A stretch of DNA of 8,532 nucleotides from NCBI GenBank assembly GCA_002295705.1, contig DBHP01000059.1, positions 1-8,532 on the forward strand, written 5' to 3'. Position 1 is the stretch's first letter. The number at the start of each line of letters is the position of its first letter. Shown here in pieces: positions 6,022 to 8,532 of the stretch. The DNA is from Candidatus Neomicrothrix sp. UBA825 (GTDB taxonomy: Bacteria; Actinomycetota; Acidimicrobiia; Acidimicrobiales; UBA8592). A program made the translations under genes and the position numbers. The notes under the pieces were generated by a model, which saw nothing but the letters and a program-made list of their open reading frames with translations, was not told where the DNA came from and did no database searches.

Positions 6022-6660
6022 ATGCAGTTAGAAGAATACCGAAAAGCGATAGAAGCTATTCTGCTCGTTTCTGACGTTCCTGTAGAGTCCAGTCTGTTAG
6101 CGCAACTTTTAGAAGTCCCTAAAGCCGATATAGAAAATATTTGCATAGACCTTATGGCCGAGTACCAGAACGATAATCGTGGTTTCGTGCTAGCAAATGT
6201 TGCCGGTGGATATCGTTACCAAACAGATCCTTCAATGGCGCCGTATGTTGAGCGATTTGTTCTGGAAGGACAAACATCAAGACTTTCAGCTGCTGCACTA
6301 GAAACACTTGCGATCGTGGCATACAAACAACCAATTTCAAGAATGCAAATTTCAGCTATCCGTGGTGTAAACGTGGATGCAGTCATACGAACTTTACAAC
6401 AGCGTGGATATATAGGAGAGGTAGGTAAAGATCCCGGACCAGGAAACGCTATCTTATTTGGGACTACGTCAACATTTCTCGAACGATTGGGGATCAACGA
6501 TATCTCTGACTTGCCGCCTTTGGCTAACTTTGTTCCTGGCGCTGACATAGTAGAAGCTCTCGAGGACGGACTCCGGCCAGATCAATACAATGACTTGCTT
6601 GAGTCGCAGCAACATGATCATGAAACAGAGCCAAATAACGACGAAGCTCCATTGGAATAG
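6022..6660 (+). CDS. scpB: Segregation and condensation protein B
   Basis: Partner of ScpA in the SMC-ScpAB condensin; it acts as a dimer of tandem winged-helix proteins bound to the middle of ScpA. It has 212 residues. The first winged helix covers about residues 1-80 (EEYRKAIEAILLVSDVPV at the start, GGYRYQTDP at 62-70). The second covers about 85-160, with the family signature ALETLAIVAYKQPI (92-105), RGVNVDAVIRTL (114-125) and LFGTTSTFLERLGI (145-158). The tail from about 170 is acidic and low in structure, as is usual for the family. It directly abuts scpA, and its TAG stop is 5 nt before the next gene's GTG. Confidence 0.96.
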   Translation: MQLEEYRKAIEAILLVSDVPVESSLLAQLLEVPKADIENICIDLMAEYQNDNRGFVLANVAGGYRYQTDPSMAPYVERFVLEGQTSRLSAAALETLAIVAYKQPISRMQISAIRGVNVDAVIRTLQQRGYIGEVGKDPGPGNAILFGTTSTFLERLGINDISDLPPLANFVPGADIVEALEDGLRPDQYNDLLESQQHDHETEPNNDEAPLE

Positions 6661-6665
6661 ATTCG

Positions 6666-7391
6666 GTGTCAACTGAAAGACCGACAGAAGAAAAACTTCA
6701 GAAGGTGCTTGCTGGTATCGGGCTTGCTAGCAGAAGGGTAGTTGAAGGTTACATACTCGATGAACGCATCACGGTAAACGGAGAAATAGCTCACATTGGT
6801 CAACGAGTTAACAGAGATAAAGACGATCTCTCATTTGACGGTGTTCCATTGCGAGTTAACCCTGAACTTGTCTATTATTTGCTCCACAAACCCAAAGGCG
6901 TCATCTCAACAGCGAATGACCCTCAGGGGCGCAGAACTGTCAATGACTTAGTCCCAGCTGAGCCACGAGTTTACCCAGTAGGACGACTCGACAAAGATAC
7001 TGAGGGCTTACTTTTGATTACCAATGACGGGGACCTCACATATCGACTGACGCATCCCTCTCAAGGAGTGGAAAAGGAATATTTAGCGGAAGTTAGTCAA
7101 AAAGTATCTAGAGGAAGCCTGCGCCGACTCCGAGAAGGTATAGAACTCGAGGATGGACTCACATCTCCAGCTAGGGTCTCACAAATTCAGGATGGAATTA
7201 TTAAGATTGTCATTCACGAGGGCAGGAATAGACAAGTCCGAAGAATGTTTCAAGCAATTGGTCATCCAGTCAAAAGGTTAATACGTACTCGAATAGGAAA
7301 CATGGTTGATCTCACACTCCAATCAGGTCAATGGAGACAGTTAAATACCCTAGATTTGTTGCATTTTGAGATAGACCAAGTAACTGAGTGA
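6666..7391 (+). CDS. rluB: Pseudouridine synthase, RluB/RsuA family
   Basis: Enzyme that isomerises uridine to pseudouridine in ribosomal RNA; RluB acts at 23S position 2605 in E. coli. It has 241 residues. An S4 RNA-binding domain occupies about 10-57 (EKLQKVLAGIGLASRR). The catalytic domain contains GRLDKDTEGLLLITNDGDL (106-124) with catalytic aspartate D109, and the C-terminal HEGRNRQVRRMFQAIGH (184-200). The GTG start places the S4 domain right at the N-terminus, as in relatives; only a weak GGAA (6654-6657) precedes it. Position after scpB is highly conserved in Gram-positive bacteria, where this gene is usually called rluB. RsuA (16S target) is less likely because of that context, but sequence alone does not settle the substrate. 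Confidence 0.93.
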   Translation: MSTERPTEEKLQKVLAGIGLASRRVVEGYILDERITVNGEIAHIGQRVNRDKDDLSFDGVPLRVNPELVYYLLHKPKGVISTANDPQGRRTVNDLVPAEPRVYPVGRLDKDTEGLLLITNDGDLTYRLTHPSQGVEKEYLAEVSQKVSRGSLRRLREGIELEDGLTSPARVSQIQDGIIKIVIHEGRNRQVRRMFQAIGHPVKRLIRTRIGNMVDLTLQSGQWRQLNTLDLLHFEIDQVTE

Positions 7392-7407
7392 TTAGAAATG
7401 CTTATAA

Positions 7408-7428
7408 AATTCACAGGAACTGTAAATT
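7408..7428. promoter_or_regulatory. Imperfect dyad downstream of the rluB gene
   Basis: Inverted repeat made of AATT (7408-7411), one mismatch, ACAG (7413-7416), a GAA centre, CTGT (7420-7423), one mismatch and AATT (7425-7428). It lies 16 bp after the rluB stop. As RNA it is a weak AT-rich hairpin without a U-tract, so a poor terminator; as DNA it could be an operator. A TATAAA (7404-7409) overlaps its left edge and could be a -10 box for tyrA. Confidence 0.3.
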
Positions 7429-7431
7429 AAG

Positions 7432-7464
7432 CGCGTCCTGCTGCAGGGAGCAAGTAGCATCGCG
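7432..7464 (+). promoter_or_regulatory. Possible structured leader upstream of tyrA
   Basis: Outer helix CGCG (7432-7435) with CGCG (7461-7464) could enclose an inner hairpin CCTG (7437-7440) / CAGG (7444-7447). It is more GC-rich than its surroundings and lies in a non-coding gap. No known riboswitch or T-box consensus was recognised. The pairings are short and may be chance. Confidence 0.22.
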
Positions 7465-7477
7465 TAAGAGGTAAGTT

Positions 7478-7491
7478 TCTAAAGCTTTAGA
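7478..7491. promoter_or_regulatory. Perfect 14-bp palindrome before tyrA (candidate operator)
   Basis: TCTAAAGCTTTAGA is fully self-complementary over 14 bp and centred about 20 bp before the tyrA ATG. A dimeric repressor could bind it as an operator; no specific regulator family was recognised from the sequence. Confidence 0.35.
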
Positions 7492-7494
7492 TTC

Positions 7495-7500
7495 AAGAGG
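7495..7500 (+). promoter_or_regulatory. Shine-Dalgarno of tyrA
   Basis: AAGAGG ends 4 nt before the ATG at 7505. With an in-frame TAA at 7472-7474 and no other start codon between, it fixes the tyrA start. Unlike trpS, phr, scpA and the grdB-like gene, tyrA has no TAnnnT 6-7 nt upstream, so a leadered mRNA is expected. Confidence 0.55.
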
Positions 7501-7504
7501 AAAA

Positions 7505-8532
7505 ATGCAAAAGAAAGCAGGAATAATTGGGCTAGGACTGATAGGAGGATCTATCGGATTAGCACTTCGCGAAGAAGGCTGGGAGGTGATAGGTAGAGAT
7601 ATTATTCCATCACGGGTCAATGAAGCTTTAAGGATAGGCGCCATCACAGGTGAAGGATCAATGGGGGATTGTGAGATTGTTTTCGCCGCAACACCTGTAT
7701 CGGGGATAGCAGAATCCGTGCGCCAAGCTTTCACAGAAGGAGCAAGCGCTGTTACTGATGTCGGAAGCGTCAAAGGGTCAATAGTTAGTCAAGTTGATGA
7801 TACGCGATTTATACCTGGACATCCTATGGCAGGAAGCGAACAAGAAGGTATCAAGGGGGCTCGCTCTGACCTTTTTCGAGGTGCAGCATGGGTCCTCACT
7901 CCACCGGAAGGTAGTGACGATGCATGCTTTGAAATCGTGCAATCTACCATCATTGCCCTCGGAGCGGATGTCGTAGTCATTGACCCTGATTCACACGACA
8001 AACTCGTCGCAGTCGTATCACACGTTCCTCACCTTACAGCAGGTTCTCTCATGCGTATTGCAGATAGTCATTCTCAGGAGCATAGGTCATTGCTTCGCCT
8101 AGCTGCAGGTGGGTTTCGTGACATGACTCGTATAGCAGGTGGGAATACAAATATTTGGCCTGATATTTGTATTGATAACGCCGATGCCATCCTCTCAGTA
8201 ATAGATGAAGTGATCGGATCGCTTACTGAAACTAAATCCTTCATCTCTGATCAGAATAAACCTTCATTACTTCATCAACTTGAACAGGCAAGGACAGCAC
8301 GAATTAATCTTCCAACCGGTGTTCCAGAAGATATTGACCTCGCAATTGTCCGAGTTCCGGTGCTTGACCAACCCGGTGAACTTGCAAGCCTGACAAGGTT
8401 AGCCACCGATGTTGATGTGAATATTTATGATATAGAAATTGCTCATTCAAGCGAAGGGCAAAGAGGTGTCGTAATCATGGTCGTGGCCCTCGAAAAGAGC
8501 GAAAGGCTTATAGGGGGACTCATGGCAAACGG
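7505..8532 (+). CDS. tyrA: Prephenate dehydrogenase with ACT domain (3' end outside window)
   Basis: Oxidatively decarboxylates prephenate to 4-hydroxyphenylpyruvate in tyrosine biosynthesis. 342 codons are visible and the frame is open to the window end. The N-terminal Rossmann fold has GLGLIGGS (9-16), and D32 at the end of the second strand is compatible with NAD use. TDVGSVKG (84-91) and GHPMAGSE (105-112, with the family's catalytic-site histidine H106) follow, then VSHVPHLTAG (171-180). From about 277 an ACT domain (IDLAIVRVPVLDQPGELASL onward) implies allosteric control, probably by an aromatic amino acid. It lies 113 bp after the rluB-type gene, in the place where many Actinobacteria have tyrA followed by cmk and der; those would be expected just beyond the window. 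Substrate could be arogenate rather than prephenate; sequence reading does not exclude it. Confidence 0.93.
   Translation, partial: MQKKAGIIGLGLIGGSIGLALREEGWEVIGRDIIPSRVNEALRIGAITGEGSMGDCEIVFAATPVSGIAESVRQAFTEGASAVTDVGSVKGSIVSQVDDTRFIPGHPMAGSEQEGIKGARSDLFRGAAWVLTPPEGSDDACFEIVQSTIIALGADVVVIDPDSHDKLVAVVSHVPHLTAGSLMRIADSHSQEHRSLLRLAAGGFRDMTRIAGGNTNIWPDICIDNADAILSVIDEVIGSLTETKSFISDQNKPSLLHQLEQARTARINLPTGVPEDIDLAIVRVPVLDQPGELASLTRLATDVDVNIYDIEIAHSSEGQRGVVIMVVALEKSERLIGGLMAN

Noticed and set aside
7432..7464. tRNA or known riboswitch/T-box upstream of tyrA
   Set aside because: Too short for a tRNA, with no T-box or other riboswitch consensus seen; only short helices can be drawn.
7411..8001. Minus-strand ORFs of 120 and 70 codons over the tyrA start
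   Set aside because: They lie antisense to a clear prephenate dehydrogenase reading frame and have no recognisable domain.
1..8532. Genome-wide recoding of TGA as a sense codon
   Set aside because: xerD, the HD gene and the rluB-type gene all end at TGA with proper downstream gene starts, so TGA is a normal stop codon here.
1..8532. CRISPR array, insertion sequence, prophage or defence island
   Set aside because: No spaced direct repeats, terminal inverted repeats, transposase or phage genes are visible. The recombinase is a chromosomal Xer protein in its usual neighbourhood.

Overview
The window reads as a compact, ordinary-looking stretch of a bacterial chromosome with GC content in the mid-40s by eye, almost no non-coding DNA and no mobile elements. 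The order xerD ... scpA-scpB-rluB-type pseudouridine synthase-prephenate dehydrogenase is the arrangement I know from Actinobacteria. Together with an HD protein and a TrmH-type methyltransferase of actinobacterial flavour, this suggests an uncultured, probably aquatic or marine actinobacterial lineage (Acidimicrobiia-like). The taxonomic call is an inference.

Layout. (1) Positions 1-1771, plus strand: the 3' part of a XerD-type tyrosine recombinase, a small HD-domain phosphohydrolase and a TrmH/SpoU RNA methyltransferase, joined by two ATGA stop/start overlaps. (2) 1783-2763, minus strand: tryptophanyl-tRNA synthetase, convergent with the methyltransferase. (3) 2846-3775, plus strand: a GrdB/PrdB-like reductase-family gene that conventional calling splits into two ORFs at an in-frame TGA (3341-3343). 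The frame is open on both sides, the TGA sits in a U-P-V-C redox motif, and a perfect 8-bp hairpin with a GUG loop begins 10 nt after it. I annotate one 309-residue selenoprotein with a bacterial SECIS element. (4) 3772-5136, minus strand: a class I-type photolyase whose stop codon overlaps that of the selenoprotein gene. (5) 5254-7391, plus strand: scpA, scpB and an RluB-family pseudouridine synthase, tightly packed. (6) A 113-bp gap with several dyad symmetries, then the start of prephenate dehydrogenase with an ACT domain, which runs off the window.

How the genes fit together. XerD (chromosome dimer resolution) and ScpA/ScpB (SMC complex) serve chromosome segregation. TrmH, RluB and TrpS serve translation and RNA modification. 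Photolyase points to a sunlit habitat. The selenoprotein implies that selenocysteine machinery (selA, selB, selC, selD) is encoded elsewhere in the genome.

The two main points for follow-up are the probable selenoprotein and a consistent start-site pattern. All four genes that begin a transcription unit away from an upstream neighbour (trpS, the grdB-like gene, phr, scpA) carry a TAnnnT hexamer exactly 6 or 7 nt before the start codon and lack a well-placed Shine-Dalgarno sequence. That is what leaderless transcripts look like. scpB and tyrA instead have clear ribosome binding sites. No tRNA, rRNA, CRISPR array, insertion sequence or convincing rho-independent terminator was seen.
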